Below are positions 1 through 9,089 of a stretch of DNA of 64,000 nucleotides, piece after piece (positions within the stretch are counted from its first letter, which is position 1; each line of letters starts with the position of its first letter). Both the position numbers and the translations under genes were made by a program. The notes beneath the pieces were generated by a model. The model was not told the origin of the DNA, made no database searches, and saw nothing but the letters and a program-made list of their open reading frames with translations. The DNA comes from Aureimonas pseudogalii (GTDB lineage Bacteria > Pseudomonadota > Alphaproteobacteria > Rhizobiales > Rhizobiaceae): the NCBI RefSeq assembly GCF_014196835.1, contig NZ_JACIEK010000008.1, positions 62,001-126,000 on the forward strand, read 5' to 3'.

Positions 1-1
1 G

Positions 2-157
2 AGCGTCGATCTCCTTACCCTGGCGGTCGACGGCGCGGATCGGCCCTTGCGGGCGCGGATCCGCCCGAGCGAGTTGGGGGAGGGCGTGGACGAAATCGTC
101 GTGTCCGTTGATCCGCAAGAGATTTTCGTGTTTGAAGACACGGACGGTTCGATCTGA
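2..157 (+). CDS. 3' end of an upstream gene, possibly an ABC transporter ATPase C-terminal domain
   Basis: An open frame runs in from the left edge and stops at 155-157, giving the last 51 residues of a protein. The tail has alternating beta-strand-like segments and ends in a '[14 protein letters not shown]' stretch. This resembles the OB/TOBE-type regulatory domain that closes many MalK/UgpC-like ABC ATPases, where a 'Dp..vhlFd..tG' ending is common. In many rhizobia the gene before tatA is scpB, but the tail does not look like ScpB to me. Identity is tentative because the ATPase core lies outside the window. Confidence 0.4.
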   Translation, partial: SVDLLTLAVDGADRPLRARIRPSELGEGVDEIVVSVDPQEIFVFEDTDGSI

Positions 158-195
158 ATAGAACGCGAACGGTTCGCGTCGCAAGGAGGCGTATC

Positions 196-426
196 ATGGG
201 TAGCTTCAGCATCTGGCACTGGCTGATCGTTCTGGCGGTCGTGCTCCTCCTCTTCGGTCGCGGCAAGATTCCCGAGCTGATGGGCGACGTCGCCAAGGGC
301 ATCAAGAACTTCAAGAAGGGCATGTCGGACGAGGACGTGACGACGGTCCAGGAGCGCCGCGTGCTTGAAACCCGCGAAGGCGAGCCGATGACCCACGACA
401 CCACAGTGGAGAAGTCCCGGATCTGA
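196..426 (+). CDS. tatA: Twin-arginine translocase subunit TatA
   Basis: TatA oligomerises to form the passage through which folded twin-arginine proteins cross the inner membrane. The 76-residue product has the family layout: one N-terminal membrane helix (about residues 3-20), an [12 protein letters not shown] hinge with the conserved FG pair, an amphipathic helix (IKNFKKGM), and a short charged tail. A strong ribosome site (AAGGAGG, 182-188) precedes the ATG. It heads tatA-tatB-tatC, with 48 bp to tatB. The length is usual for TatA. Confidence 0.95.
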   Translation: MGSFSIWHWLIVLAVVLLLFGRGKIPELMGDVAKGIKNFKKGMSDEDVTTVQERRVLETREGEPMTHDTTVEKSRI

Positions 427-474
427 ACGTTCGATGCCGGCTTCCGCCGGCATCCCTCGTGAACGGGCGTAGCC

Positions 475-1023
475 ATGTTTGACATCGGTGGTCTTGAGCT
501 TCTCGTCATTGCCGTCGTTCTGATCGTCGTGGTCGGACCGAAGGATCTCCCGAAGATGCTGCGGACCTTCGGTCGCGTCAGCACGCAGATGCGTCGCATG
601 GCCGGCGACTTCCGCAAGCAGTTCGACGAGGCGCTGAAGGAGGCGGAACTCGACGAACTGCGCGAGGTCGCCCGCGACGTGAAGCAACTCGATCCGCGGG
701 CCGACATTCGCAAGGCGATGAATCCGGTTCGCGCCGTCGGCGACGAGATCCGGTCGTCGCTGAAGGCAGCCGCCAGTTCGGCGGCGCCTCAGGTGCCGTC
801 GGCGAGCCAGGGACCGGTTCCCGTCGCGGCGGCGCAGGCGCAGACGATGTCGTCCAATCCCAATGGCGCCGCCGCGCCTGCCGCAGACGTCGTGGCATCG
901 AGCGAGCCGAAGGTCGGCGAAGTCGGTCCGGCGGAAAAGACGGCGGCGCCCGAGCCGGCGCTGATGAACGGAGCCGCCACCCCGGCGGCTTCGACGCGTG
1001 ACATGGCAGGAGGCGTTTCGTGA
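475..1023 (+). CDS. tatB: Sec-independent translocase subunit TatB
   Basis: TatB works with TatC as the receptor for twin-arginine signal peptides. The 182-residue protein begins MFDIGGLELLVIAVVLIVVV, a single N-terminal membrane helix, followed by the GPKDLPKMLR hinge and a long amphipathic/charged helix (about residues 30-80). The rest is an Ala/Pro-rich, probably disordered tail typical of alphaproteobacterial TatB. Its stop overlaps the tatC GTG by 4 bp, so the two are probably translationally coupled. Confidence 0.95.
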   Translation: MFDIGGLELLVIAVVLIVVVGPKDLPKMLRTFGRVSTQMRRMAGDFRKQFDEALKEAELDELREVARDVKQLDPRADIRKAMNPVRAVGDEIRSSLKAAASSAAPQVPSASQGPVPVAAAQAQTMSSNPNGAAAPAADVVASSEPKVGEVGPAEKTAAPEPALMNGAATPAASTRDMAGGVS

Positions 1024-1832
1024 GCCGTTCGGAGTCCGACATCGAGGCCTCGTCCGCGCCGCTCATCGAACACCTGATCGAACTCCGCCGCCGGCTGATC
1101 TGGTCGATCCTCGGCTTCATGGGCATGTTCCTGATCTGCTTCTTCTTCGCCAAGCAGATTTTCAATCTCCTTGTCATCCCCTACCAGATCGCCACCGGCT
1201 GGGCGGGACTCGACCCGGCGAGTGTCGAGCTGATCTACACGGCGCCGCAGGAATTCTTCTTCACGCAGGTGAAGGTCGCGGCCTTCGGCGGGTTCTTCCT
1301 CGCCTTTCCGGTGATCGCCATCCAGGTCTACAAGTTCGTGGCGCCAGGCCTCTATCGCGACGAGCGTGCGGCCTTCGTGCCCTTCCTCGTGGCGACGCCG
1401 CTGCTCTTCCTGCTCGGGGCACTGCTCGTCTACTTCTTCTTCTGCCCGATGGTGATGTGGTTCTTCCTGTCGATGCAGCAGCAGGGCAGCGGTACTGACG
1501 CGGCGATCCTTCTTCTGCCGAAGGTGTCGGAATACCTGTCGCTGATCATGACGCTGATCATGGCGTTCGGTCTGGTGTTCCAGCTTCCCGTGGTGTCGTC
1601 GCTGCTGGTGCGCGCTGGGATCATCTCGTCGGAGTCGCTGCGCAGCAAGCGCAAATACGCCATCGTCATCGCCTTCATCGCGGCGGCCATCCTCACGCCG
1701 CCCGATCCGCTGTCCCAGATCGGTCTTGCGATCCCCACCATCCTTCTCTACGAAGTCGGCATCATCACCGCACGGCTGATCGAGAAGAAGCGCGCCCAGC
1801 GGGTGGCGGCAGGCCAAGCGACCACGGAGTGA
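1020..1832 (+). CDS. tatC: Sec-independent translocase subunit TatC
   Basis: TatC is the multi-spanning core of the Tat receptor. The 270-residue product opens with the family signature '[16 protein letters not shown]' and contains about six hydrophobic helices. It includes the conserved '[18 protein letters not shown]' and '[12 protein letters not shown]' regions. It starts with GTG inside the end of tatB. Upstream genes tatA and tatB complete the export machine; serS follows after 40 bp. Confidence 0.96.
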   Translation: MSRSESDIEASSAPLIEHLIELRRRLIWSILGFMGMFLICFFFAKQIFNLLVIPYQIATGWAGLDPASVELIYTAPQEFFFTQVKVAAFGGFFLAFPVIAIQVYKFVAPGLYRDERAAFVPFLVATPLLFLLGALLVYFFFCPMVMWFFLSMQQQGSGTDAAILLLPKVSEYLSLIMTLIMAFGLVFQLPVVSSLLVRAGIISSESLRSKRKYAIVIAFIAAAILTPPDPLSQIGLAIPTILLYEVGIITARLIEKKRAQRVAAGQATTE

Positions 1833-1872
1833 TCCGGTCGTTGCCGGTCCGCAGCTCGCGGACTGGAGAAAC

Positions 1873-3156
1873 ATGCTCGACATCAAGTGGATCCGCGAGA
1901 ACGCGGAGAAGTTGGACGAAGCGCTGACGGCGAGAGGGTCGAAGCTCGGCTCCGCCGAGGCGATCCGCCTCGACGAGGCGCGCCGCGCCCACCTGACCTC
2001 GCTGCAGGACTGGCAGGGCCAGCGCAACGAAGCCTCCAAGGAGATCGGCAAGGCCAAGGCCTCTGGCGATGCCGCGCGCGCCGACGAAGTGATGGCGCGC
2101 GTCGCCGACCTGAAGACGCGCATCCAGGACGGCGAACGGCAGGAGCGCGAACTCGACGCACAACTGCGCGACGTGCTCGCCAGCATGCCGAACGTTCCTT
2201 TTGCCGACGTGCCGGTCGGCGCCGACGAGGCAGGCAATGTCGAGGTCCGCCGTGTCGGCGAGAAGCCGGCGTTCGACTTCAAGCCGCGCGAGCATTTCGA
2301 ACTCGGCGAAGCGCTCGGCATGATGGACTTCGATCGCGCCGCTCGCATGTCCGGCTCGCGCTTCACGGTGCTGCGCGGTGGGCTGGCGCGTCTGGAGCGC
2401 GCGCTCGGCCAGTTCATGGTCGACGTCCACACGCAGGAATTCGGCTACGAGGAGGTGTCGCCGCCGCTGCTCGTTCGCGACGAGGCGCTGTTCGGCACCA
2501 GCCAGCTGCCGAAGTTCGCCGAGGATCTGTTTCAGACCACCGACGGCCGTTGGTTGATTCCCACGGCCGAGGTGTCGCTGACCAATCTCGTGCGCGAGGA
2601 GATCCTCGACGAGGCGCAGCTTCCCCTGCGCTTCACCGCGTTGACGCCCTCGTTCCGCTCCGAGGCGGGCTCGGCCGGCCGCGACACGCGCGGCATGCTG
2701 CGCCAGCACCAGTTCTATAAGGCCGAGCTCGTCTCGGTGACGACGCCGGAGACCGCGGTCGCCGAGCATGAACGCATGACGGCCGCCGCCGAGTCCGTGC
2801 TGACCAAGCTCGGCCTGCATTTCCGCACCGTTGTCCTCTGCACGGGCGACATGGGCTTCTCGGCGCACAAGACCTACGACATCGAGGTCTGGCTGCCGGG
2901 ACAGGACACGTTCCGCGAGATCTCGTCCTGCTCGGTCTGCGGCGACTTCCAGGCCCGGCGCATGAACGCCCGCTATCGCCCGGCGGGCGAGAAGCAGGCG
3001 CCGCGCTTCGTGCACACGCTGAACGGCTCCGGCACGGCGGTCGGGCGCGCGCTCATCGCCGTGATGGAAAACTATCAGACGGCGGACGGCGCCATCGCCA
3101 TTCCCGAGGCGTTGCGGCCCTATATGGGCGGCATCGACGTGATCGCGAAGGGCTGA
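1873..3156 (+). CDS. serS: Serine-tRNA ligase
   Basis: Class II synthetase that charges tRNA-Ser. The 427-residue protein starts [18 protein letters not shown], the usual SerRS N-terminus. A two-helix coiled-coil arm (about residues 25-105) is followed by the catalytic core. Motif 2 ([13 protein letters not shown]) begins near residue 262 and motif 3 ([11 protein letters not shown]) near residue 384. The length is normal. The ATG has GGAGAAAC just upstream. Only 3 bp separate it from surE, suggesting one transcript. Confidence 0.97.
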   Translation: MLDIKWIRENAEKLDEALTARGSKLGSAEAIRLDEARRAHLTSLQDWQGQRNEASKEIGKAKASGDAARADEVMARVADLKTRIQDGERQERELDAQLRDVLASMPNVPFADVPVGADEAGNVEVRRVGEKPAFDFKPREHFELGEALGMMDFDRAARMSGSRFTVLRGGLARLERALGQFMVDVHTQEFGYEEVSPPLLVRDEALFGTSQLPKFAEDLFQTTDGRWLIPTAEVSLTNLVREEILDEAQLPLRFTALTPSFRSEAGSAGRDTRGMLRQHQFYKAELVSVTTPETAVAEHERMTAAAESVLTKLGLHFRTVVLCTGDMGFSAHKTYDIEVWLPGQDTFREISSCSVCGDFQARRMNARYRPAGEKQAPRFVHTLNGSGTAVGRALIAVMENYQTADGAIAIPEALRPYMGGIDVIAKG

Positions 3157-3159
3157 TCG

Positions 3160-3915
3160 ATGCGTATTCTCCTGACCAACGACGACGGCATCCACGCGCC
3201 CGGCCTGAAGGTGCTCGAACGCATCGCGCGGGAGCTCTCGGACGACGTCTGGATCGTGGCGCCCGAGACCGACCAGAGCGGCCTGTCACATTCGCTCACG
3301 CTCTCGTCGCCGCTGCGTCTTCGGCAAGAATCGGAGAAGCGCTTCGCCCTCACGGGCACACCGACCGACTGCGTGATCATGGCGACCAAGCGCGTGCTGC
3401 CCGGCGCCCCGGATCTGGTTCTCTCGGGCGTCAACGCCGGCCAGAACATCAGCGACGACGTGACCTATTCGGGTACCGTCGCAGCCGCCATCGAAGGCAC
3501 GCTCCTCGGTTTCCGCTCGATCGCGCTCAGCCAGGCCTTCCGCCCCGACCGCGACCGCGAGGCGACCTGGGCGACGGCCGAACGCCACGGGGCGTCGGTG
3601 ATCCGTCGTCTCATCGACGTGGACGTGCCGGCCGGCACGCTGCTCAACGTCAACTTTCCCGCCGTCGCGCCGGACGAGGTGCAGGGCGTGTCGCTGACCC
3701 GGCAGGGCAAGCTCGACTATTCGCTCGACGTCGAGGAGCGGCATGACGGGCGCGGCAACCCCTATTTCTGGCTGAAGTTCGGCCGGCAGGCGGGACCGCA
3801 AATGGACGAGTCCGACATCGGCGCGCTGGAGGCAGGCCGGATCTCGGTGACGCCGCTGCATCTCGATCTCACGAACCACGCCTTACGCGAATCGCTGCGC
3901 GCAAGCTTCGCCTGA
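3160..3915 (+). CDS. surE: 5'/3'-nucleotidase SurE
   Basis: SurE is a metal-dependent nucleotidase/exopolyphosphatase associated with stationary-phase survival. The 251-residue protein has the metal-site motif '[12 protein letters not shown]' at its N-terminus (Asp8-Asp9), the Ser in '[10 protein letters not shown]', and the 'SGVNAGQN' motif from about residue 89. It lies between serS and pcm, matching the surE-pcm-nlpD order known from enterobacteria. Confidence 0.96.
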   Translation: MRILLTNDDGIHAPGLKVLERIARELSDDVWIVAPETDQSGLSHSLTLSSPLRLRQESEKRFALTGTPTDCVIMATKRVLPGAPDLVLSGVNAGQNISDDVTYSGTVAAAIEGTLLGFRSIALSQAFRPDRDREATWATAERHGASVIRRLIDVDVPAGTLLNVNFPAVAPDEVQGVSLTRQGKLDYSLDVEERHDGRGNPYFWLKFGRQAGPQMDESDIGALEAGRISVTPLHLDLTNHALRESLRASFA

Positions 3916-3925
3916 CGGATCGGCC

Positions 3926-4576
3926 ATGACGACTTCGACCGCCGACCGGGAACAACTCGCGTCCTTTCTCATGACGCTTCGATCCGACGACGGGATCGGA
4001 GCACGCGTCATGACGGTGGTCGAGGCAGTGCCGCGGCGGCTCTTCGTCGGGCCGGACATCGCCGACATCTTCGCCGACCAGTCGCTGCCCCTCGAATGCG
4101 GGCAGACGATGCCGAGTGCGCGCGCCGCGGTTCGGCTGGCGGGTGCGCTTCGGGTGCAGCCCGAGAGCCGCATCCTCGAGATCGGCACCGGCAGCGGCTA
4201 CGTCACGGCGCTGCTCGCCAGGCTCGGCCTGCATGTGACGACGCTCGACCGCTACAAGACGCTGCTCACCCGCGCAGCGGAGCGTCTGAAGGCCTGCGGC
4301 ATCACGAACGTGACCTATATCCAGGAGGATGGGCGCGATGGTTATGCGGGCCAGGCGCCCTTCGACCGGATCGTCGTCCATGCCTCGTTCGAGGCGCTGC
4401 CCCGCGCCTTCGTCGAGCAGATGGCGTCGCAGGGTATCCTCGTCACCGCCATCGGGGCGCCGGGCGAGCGCCAGCGGATCGTGCGCCATCAGAAGCTCGG
4501 CAGTCGCTTCGAGGAAGAGCTCCTGTTCGACGCCCGTTTGCAGCCGCTCGAACGGGGCGTCGCGACACTCCTGTAA
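3926..4576 (+). CDS. pcm: Protein-L-isoaspartate O-methyltransferase
   Basis: Pcm methylates isoaspartyl residues in damaged proteins using S-adenosylmethionine, starting their repair. In the 216-residue product the SAM-binding motif I 'EIGTGSGYV' lies at about residues 85-93. 'GQTMPSARAA' matches the conserved 'GQTiSqP' region, although the usual QP is replaced by PSA. It sits 10 bp after surE. Annotation could be to the broader Pcm family because of that substitution. Confidence 0.9.
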   Translation: MTTSTADREQLASFLMTLRSDDGIGARVMTVVEAVPRRLFVGPDIADIFADQSLPLECGQTMPSARAAVRLAGALRVQPESRILEIGTGSGYVTALLARLGLHVTTLDRYKTLLTRAAERLKACGITNVTYIQEDGRDGYAGQAPFDRIVVHASFEALPRAFVEQMASQGILVTAIGAPGERQRIVRHQKLGSRFEEELLFDARLQPLERGVATLL

Positions 4577-4670
4577 AGGAATTCGGCATTCCCGCGCCGT
4601 GGTTTAACCCGCGGGTAACATTAACGCGCTCTAATGCGGCTCAAGGTTGGGCGAATGCATGGGGACGACG

Positions 4671-6002
4671 ATGCGCGTGGATGGGTTGATCAGATTTCGG
4701 GCTCCATTGATGCGCTCCGCAGCGCTCGTGACCGTCACCATGCTCGTCGCGGGCTGCAGCGCCGACGCGACGAGACTGCAGGACGGCTTCTACACGGGCG
4801 CGATCCCAAAGGCCCCGGTGCAGCAGCAGACGCAGATGGCGGCCGCTGCGCCGAGCTACGGCGCCGGCCAGCCGAACGCCTCCTACGGGTCCGGCACCAC
4901 AGGCCCGTCGCAGACCTATGCGGTGGCGACAGGCCCGGTCTCGCGCTCGACGCTGCCGCCCCCGCCGGCCGCGTCCTACGGCGACGGCGGCTACCCCGCT
5001 GCGGCGCCCGCCTCCGCTCCCATGGCGTCTTCGCCCGTCGGTTCGCAGCAGGTGGCGCAGACCAGCGCGGCGCGCGGCCTCTCGGCCAGCGAGCCCGCCC
5101 GCAGCCAGCCGGTGCGCTCGGCCTCGGCCGGTTCGATTACGGTGACGTCGGGTGACTCGGTCCTCGGCCTGGCACGCCGCAACGGCGTCAGCGCCGCCGA
5201 GCTTCGCCGCGCCAACGGGCTCAGCGACGACAACATCCGCATCGGCCAAGTGCTGACGATACCGGGCGGCGCTTCGGCACCGGCGCAGCAGACCCGCGTC
5301 GCCACCCTCGGCGCCCCGCCGACCACGCTGCAGGCGCAGGCCAAGGCCATTCCTTCGCCGCGCGTGGCGCCGCCGGCGCCCGCCGTCGCTGCCGCCGCCA
5401 AGCCTGCACCGACGCTGGCGACGGTCACCCCGGTGAAGCCGGCCGCGCCAGCCCACACGGCGCCGGTCGCGTCGCAGCCTGCCGTCGCCGCGGCACCAAC
5501 CCCTGCGACGCCCGCCAAGCCGGAGGCCTCCAGCTCGGCCATCGCCGCGGCTGCCCCGGCCCCGGCGACCACGGTCGCGGCGGAAGAGAAGCAGGAAGAG
5601 GCGTCGATAGCGCCGAAGTCGACGGGCATCGACGAGTTCCGCTGGCCGGTGCAGGGCCGCGTCGTCAAGAACTTCGGCGACAAGGTCGGCTCGCGCCGCA
5701 ACGACGGCTTGAACATCTCGGTGCCGCGCGGCACGCCGGTGAAGGCCGCCGAGAACGGCGTCGTCATCTATGCCGGCGAGGGCCTCAAGGAGTTCGGCAA
5801 GACCGTGCTGATCAAGCACGACAACGGCCTCGTGACCGTCTACGGCCACGCCGACGACATCCTCGTGCAGCGCGGCGCCACCGTGAAGCGCGGGCAGGAG
5901 ATCGCCAAGGCCGGCATGACCGGCGAGACCGACGTGCCGATCGTCCACTTCGAGGTCCGCAAGGATTCCTCGCCCGTCAACCCGATGACGTATCTGCGCT
6001 GA
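4671..6002 (+). CDS. nlpD: NlpD-like lipoprotein with LysM and degenerate LytM (M23) domains
   Basis: Predicted outer-envelope lipoprotein: a hydrophobic signal ends in the lipobox LVAGC (Cys29 from the chosen ATG). A long Ala/Pro-rich linker surrounds a LysM domain (about residues 154-198), and a LytM/M23 domain occupies about 320-443. The zinc ligands of active M23 peptidases are missing. The first motif reads NDGLN instead of H-x-G-x-D, and the last reads PIVHFEV instead of P-H-L-H-F-E-V. This is the pattern of non-catalytic amidase activators such as NlpD/EnvC. Its place after surE-pcm repeats the E. coli order. The ATG at 4671 is chosen for its GGGG at 6-nt spacing; in-frame starts also exist at 4647 (TTG) and 4659. 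Confidence 0.85.
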   Translation: MRVDGLIRFRAPLMRSAALVTVTMLVAGCSADATRLQDGFYTGAIPKAPVQQQTQMAAAAPSYGAGQPNASYGSGTTGPSQTYAVATGPVSRSTLPPPPAASYGDGGYPAAAPASAPMASSPVGSQQVAQTSAARGLSASEPARSQPVRSASAGSITVTSGDSVLGLARRNGVSAAELRRANGLSDDNIRIGQVLTIPGGASAPAQQTRVATLGAPPTTLQAQAKAIPSPRVAPPAPAVAAAAKPAPTLATVTPVKPAAPAHTAPVASQPAVAAAPTPATPAKPEASSSAIAAAAPAPATTVAAEEKQEEASIAPKSTGIDEFRWPVQGRVVKNFGDKVGSRRNDGLNISVPRGTPVKAAENGVVIYAGEGLKEFGKTVLIKHDNGLVTVYGHADDILVQRGATVKRGQEIAKAGMTGETDVPIVHFEVRKDSSPVNPMTYLR

Positions 6003-6026
6003 AGACTTCGGCTGATGTCGAAGGGG

Positions 6027-6055
6027 AAGGGGCTGGCGGTGACGCCGGCCCTTTT
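6027..6055 (+). terminator. Rho-independent terminator after nlpD
   Basis: A 12-bp stem (6027-6038 with 6043-6054, two G-U pairs) with a GTGA loop is followed by a short T run. It closes the tat-serS-surE-pcm-nlpD run. Confidence 0.8.
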
Positions 6056-6455
6056 CGTTGCGTCCTCGTAAGAGCGCACGGGGAGATCGTTGCGGATCAC
6101 CGAAGGCGCCCAACCGAGTTCAACCGGCGTCGCGATTGAGGGAGGCAATAGCGCTTGCCGGCGATCAGGTGCGCGTACGCCGGCTGATCGCGACCGACAA
6201 TGGATCACGCTCAGGGCCTACGCCGACGAACGACGGCGTGCGGGAAAACTCTATGCGAGGCCGCTCGAAGCGATCTGCATCGTCATTGAGCGAAAGAGCT
6301 CCGACGAAAAAACGGGTCTCGCAAACCCGAGTTCGAGATTCCGCCACGAGACAGCCAGAGATCGCCGGCGTGTCCGTCTCGTCGCAGGACATCAGTCCGC
6401 CGACCATCGCCGAAATGACAGGACTATGCGGATCGAAACTCGAACTGACGGTGAA
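6056..6455. other. Gene-free stretch downstream of tRNA-Val
   Basis: About 400 bp lie between the nlpD terminator and the 3' end of tRNA-Val. Short frames exist on both strands, but none has a recognisable domain, a convincing start or the codon pattern of its neighbours. tRNA 3' ends are common integration sites, so an old insertion scar is possible. I see no integrase and no repeat of the tRNA end. Confidence 0.4.
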
Positions 6456-6530
6456 TGGTGGGCGATGCAGGGATTGAACCTGCGACCCCTGCAGTGTGAA
6501 TGCAGTGCTCTCCCGCTGAGCTAATCGCCC
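6456..6530 (-). tRNA. tRNA-Val (anticodon CAC)
   Basis: The reverse strand folds into a full cloverleaf. The acceptor stem GGGCGAT/ATCGCCC (6524-6530 with 6460-6466) and an anticodon arm CTGCA-TTCACAC-TGCAG give anticodon CAC. The T-arm is GCAGG-TTCAATC-CCTGC, the discriminator is A, and CCA is encoded at 6456-6458. CAC reads valine GUG codons, which are frequent in this GC-rich genome. Confidence 0.96.
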
Positions 6531-6627
6531 GCTCTGCGGCTGCCATGGCAACCGGCGGTGAGCGTCGTATAAGGCCGATTCCCCGCTCTCGTCAATGCGA
6601 GGCGTCGGGCTCGCAAGCAAAAACCCG

Positions 6628-7398
6628 TCAGAGGGGACGCGGAATGAACGCGCTCGTCAGGCGATCGAGCAGGCGGGGTTCGAGTTCGCCGAAGTTGTCG
6701 ATCGTGGCGCTGGCCATCGCGCGGACGGGAGCACCCGCGTCGTAGCCGAACGAGACGAGGATGCCCGGCACGAAAGCCCGTCGCGCCGCCTCCATGTCGG
6801 TCTCGCTGTCGCCGACCAGCACGGCATGGGCGCGGTGGCCGCCCGCACGGTCGATCGTGCCGTGGAGATGGACGGGGTCGGGCTTGCGACAGGCGAAGGT
6901 GTCGGCGCCGCAGATCGCCGCGAAACGGGGCGACAAGCCCAACGCGTCGAGCAGGCGAACCGCCAGCGCTTCGGTCTTGTTCGTGCAGACGGCAAGGATC
7001 GAGCCGTCGGCGGCGAGACGATCAAGCGCGAGGGCGACGCCGGGATAGAGCGTCGAGGCCTCTGCGATGTTCGCGGTGTAGTGTTCGAGGAAGCGCGCGG
7101 TCTGGCCGGCCAGTTCGTCTACCGGAAGAGGGCGACCGGCGCGGGCGTAGGCGGCCCGCAGCATGGCCTGCGCGCCGCGCCCAGCATCCGGGCGCACCTC
7201 GGCCAGCGTCGTCGGCTCCAGTCCGGCAAGCGTCAGGCAGTGATTGAGGCTGCCGGCGAGGTCGGGCGCGGTGTCGACGAGCGTGCCGTCGAGATCGAAC
7301 ACCACGGTGGGGCGCGGAGCCCCGGCGGAATTCGGGTGTCCGGTGCGAACGGAGGCGGATCGGCGGGGGCGTGCGGTGAGGGATGCGACGGCGCTCAT
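6628..7398 (-). CDS. gph: Phosphoglycolate phosphatase (HAD family)
   Basis: HAD hydrolase that removes 2-phosphoglycolate formed by oxygenation or DNA repair. HAD motif I ([10 protein letters not shown]) lies near the N-terminus, motif II is 'AVCTNK', and motif IV is '[13 protein letters not shown]'. The helical cap sequence '[13 protein letters not shown]' is typical of Gph. The frame is open from a TTG at 7434, but the ATG at 7398 is the more credible start. That gives 256 residues, slightly above the usual 220-250. No clear ribosome site settles it. Confidence 0.88.
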   Translation of the reverse strand: MSAVASLTARPRRSASVRTGHPNSAGAPRPTVVFDLDGTLVDTAPDLAGSLNHCLTLAGLEPTTLAEVRPDAGRGAQAMLRAAYARAGRPLPVDELAGQTARFLEHYTANIAEASTLYPGVALALDRLAADGSILAVCTNKTEALAVRLLDALGLSPRFAAICGADTFACRKPDPVHLHGTIDRAGGHRAHAVLVGDSETDMEAARRAFVPGILVSFGYDAGAPVRAMASATIDNFGELEPRLLDRLTSAFIPRPL

Positions 7399-7642
7399 GG
7401 GCGTGGACTTTGGCTGGGGCAGGCGGGAGGTCAAGCCGGCGCGTCGCCGAGGCCGCCATCATGGCGCGCGGGCGTCTGCTTCTTCCCGGTGTTGGCGTAA
7501 CCGGGTCACACTGTGCCGGGGCAATCGCGAAGAAAGCCTTTCCAGTCGGCGACTTTTGCCGGCGGCCGGGCGCATTTCCGGTTGCGTGCGCGTCGTCTTT
7601 GGTCTCAAGCCTGACCGAGGCATGGCGAGGACGGAGGACGAC

Positions 7643-8338
7643 ATGGACGCCCAGGCGATGAAGGACCGCATCGGCTTCGAGGCGGCGCGCCGCGTCGACA
7701 GCGGCATGCGCCTCGGCATCGGCACCGGCTCGACCGCTGAAGCCTTCGTTCGCGCGCTGGCCGAGCGGGTGAAGGAGGGTCTGCGCATCGTCGGCGTGCC
7801 GACCTCCGAGCGCACGGCGCGGCTCTGCCGCGACCTCGGCATTCCCTTGACGACGCTCGAAGAGCTGCCGGAACTCGACCTCACCATCGACGGCACCGAC
7901 GAGGTCGACGGCGCGCTCCGGCTGATCAAGGGCGGCGGCGGCGCGCTCCTGCGCGAGAAGATCGTCGCCTCCGCCTCGGCGCGGATGCTCGTCATCGCCG
8001 ACGTCACGAAGAAGGTCGAGACGCTCGGCGCTTTTCCGCTGCCCGTCGAGATCAACGGCTTCGGCATCGTCTCGACCCTCCTGGCCATCGAACGGGCTGC
8101 CGGTCTCGTCGGAGTCGCAGGCACGCTCGCACTGCGCCGCACGGGCGACGACCCCTTCATCACCGACGGCGGACACCTGATCGTCGACGCATCATTTGGC
8201 CGCATTCCCGATCCAGAAGCCCTCTCGGCTGCTCTCCACGCGATTCCGGGCGTGGTCGAGCACGGCTTGTTTCTGGGCTTGGCGAGTTCGGTTATGTTGG
8301 CGGGTCCGGACGGCATCGAGGAACTCGCCGCCGACTGA
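7643..8338 (+). CDS. rpiA: Ribose-5-phosphate isomerase A
   Basis: Interconverts ribose-5-phosphate and ribulose-5-phosphate in the pentose phosphate pathway. The 231-residue product has the phosphate-binding GTGST (residues 27-31), the catalytic 'DGTDEVD' motif and '[11 protein letters not shown]'. An ATG with GGAGG five bases upstream (7633-7637) was chosen over an earlier in-frame ATG at 7622. It lies next to gph, another sugar-phosphate enzyme, but on the opposite strand. A DUF2059 gene follows. Confidence 0.95.
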   Translation: MDAQAMKDRIGFEAARRVDSGMRLGIGTGSTAEAFVRALAERVKEGLRIVGVPTSERTARLCRDLGIPLTTLEELPELDLTIDGTDEVDGALRLIKGGGGALLREKIVASASARMLVIADVTKKVETLGAFPLPVEINGFGIVSTLLAIERAAGLVGVAGTLALRRTGDDPFITDGGHLIVDASFGRIPDPEALSAALHAIPGVVEHGLFLGLASSVMLAGPDGIEELAAD

Positions 8339-8438
8339 GCTCCGCGCCAGCCGGCGCCGGGGGCTTGCGGGACGCGGCGGAGTTTGGCACGGGATGCGCC
8401 ACCGCCAATCGATCGAATTTGATGGAGAAGGAACTCTG

Positions 8439-8984
8439 ATGGTTCTCAGCGACACGCTGCGCCGCGCAATGTTGGCCACGGTGGCCGTCGTCGGCTTGTC
8501 CGCGGTGCCGGCCATGGCGCAGGACGTCAGTCCCTCGCATCTGACGGCGGCGCGCGAGGCGGTCGATGCGCTCGATACGACCGAGCAGTTCGACCAGATT
8601 CTCCTCAACGCCGCGACGCAGATCAAGGCCGAGTTGATCGTCAACAACCCCAATCTCCAGACCGAGATTTCCGATATGGTGGATGAGAGCGCCATCGCGC
8701 TCGCACCGCGCCGCGGCGCTTTGGAGAACGAGGTCGCCCGGATCTACGCCAAGCTCTTCACCGAGCAGGAACTGCGCGAGGTCTCGCAGTTCTACAAGTC
8801 CGAGGCCGGCCGCAAGCTGATCCAGCAGGGGCCGCAGGCCAGCCGCGAAATGCTGTCGGCCGCCGACGTGTGGTCCAACGGCATCGTGCGCGACCTGCGC
8901 GCCAGCGCGATCAACGGCATGGCCAAGCTCGCGCCGGGCGCGGCGCCGACCACGGCACCTCCGGGCACCGCACCCGCCCAGTAA
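8439..8984 (+). CDS. Secreted DUF2059-domain protein
   Basis: The 181-residue protein has a Sec signal peptide (hydrophobic stretch ending AVPAMAQ, cleavage near residue 29). The mature helical domain contains the DUF2059 core 'LFTEQELREVSQFYKSEAGR', and the tail is Ala/Pro/Thr-rich. DUF2059 proteins are periplasmic and of unknown function. The ATG has GGAGAAGGA upstream. A hairpin terminator follows at 9049. Confidence 0.85.
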   Translation: MVLSDTLRRAMLATVAVVGLSAVPAMAQDVSPSHLTAAREAVDALDTTEQFDQILLNAATQIKAELIVNNPNLQTEISDMVDESAIALAPRRGALENEVARIYAKLFTEQELREVSQFYKSEAGRKLIQQGPQASREMLSAADVWSNGIVRDLRASAINGMAKLAPGAAPTTAPPGTAPAQ

Positions 8985-9048
8985 CGTTGCGACCCGGCGA
9001 CATCGCGATCCGGTGACGACCGCCGGGATGCGCTATATGGTTCGAGCA

Positions 9049-9070
9049 GGCGGCCCGCGGGCCGCCTTTT
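9049..9070 (+). terminator. Terminator between the DUF2059 gene and gor
   Basis: GGCGGCCC and GGGCCGCC (9049-9056, 9059-9066) form a tight stem followed by four T. It ends only 4 bp before the upstream gor ATG candidate, so gor transcription must start close by or the gene may be reached by read-through. Confidence 0.7.
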
Positions 9071-9089
9071 CCGTATGAGGAGACGGCGT

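Noticed and set aside
2-157. The left-edge fragment as the end of scpB
   Set aside because: scpB often precedes tatA in rhizobia, but the residues do not match the ScpB C-terminus; they look more like an ABC ATPase regulatory domain.
6090-6524. A plus-strand protein ending in 'MQGLNLRPLQCECSALPLS'
   Set aside because: The end is an antisense reading of tRNA-Val(CAC), a well-known false prediction. The rest has no domain.
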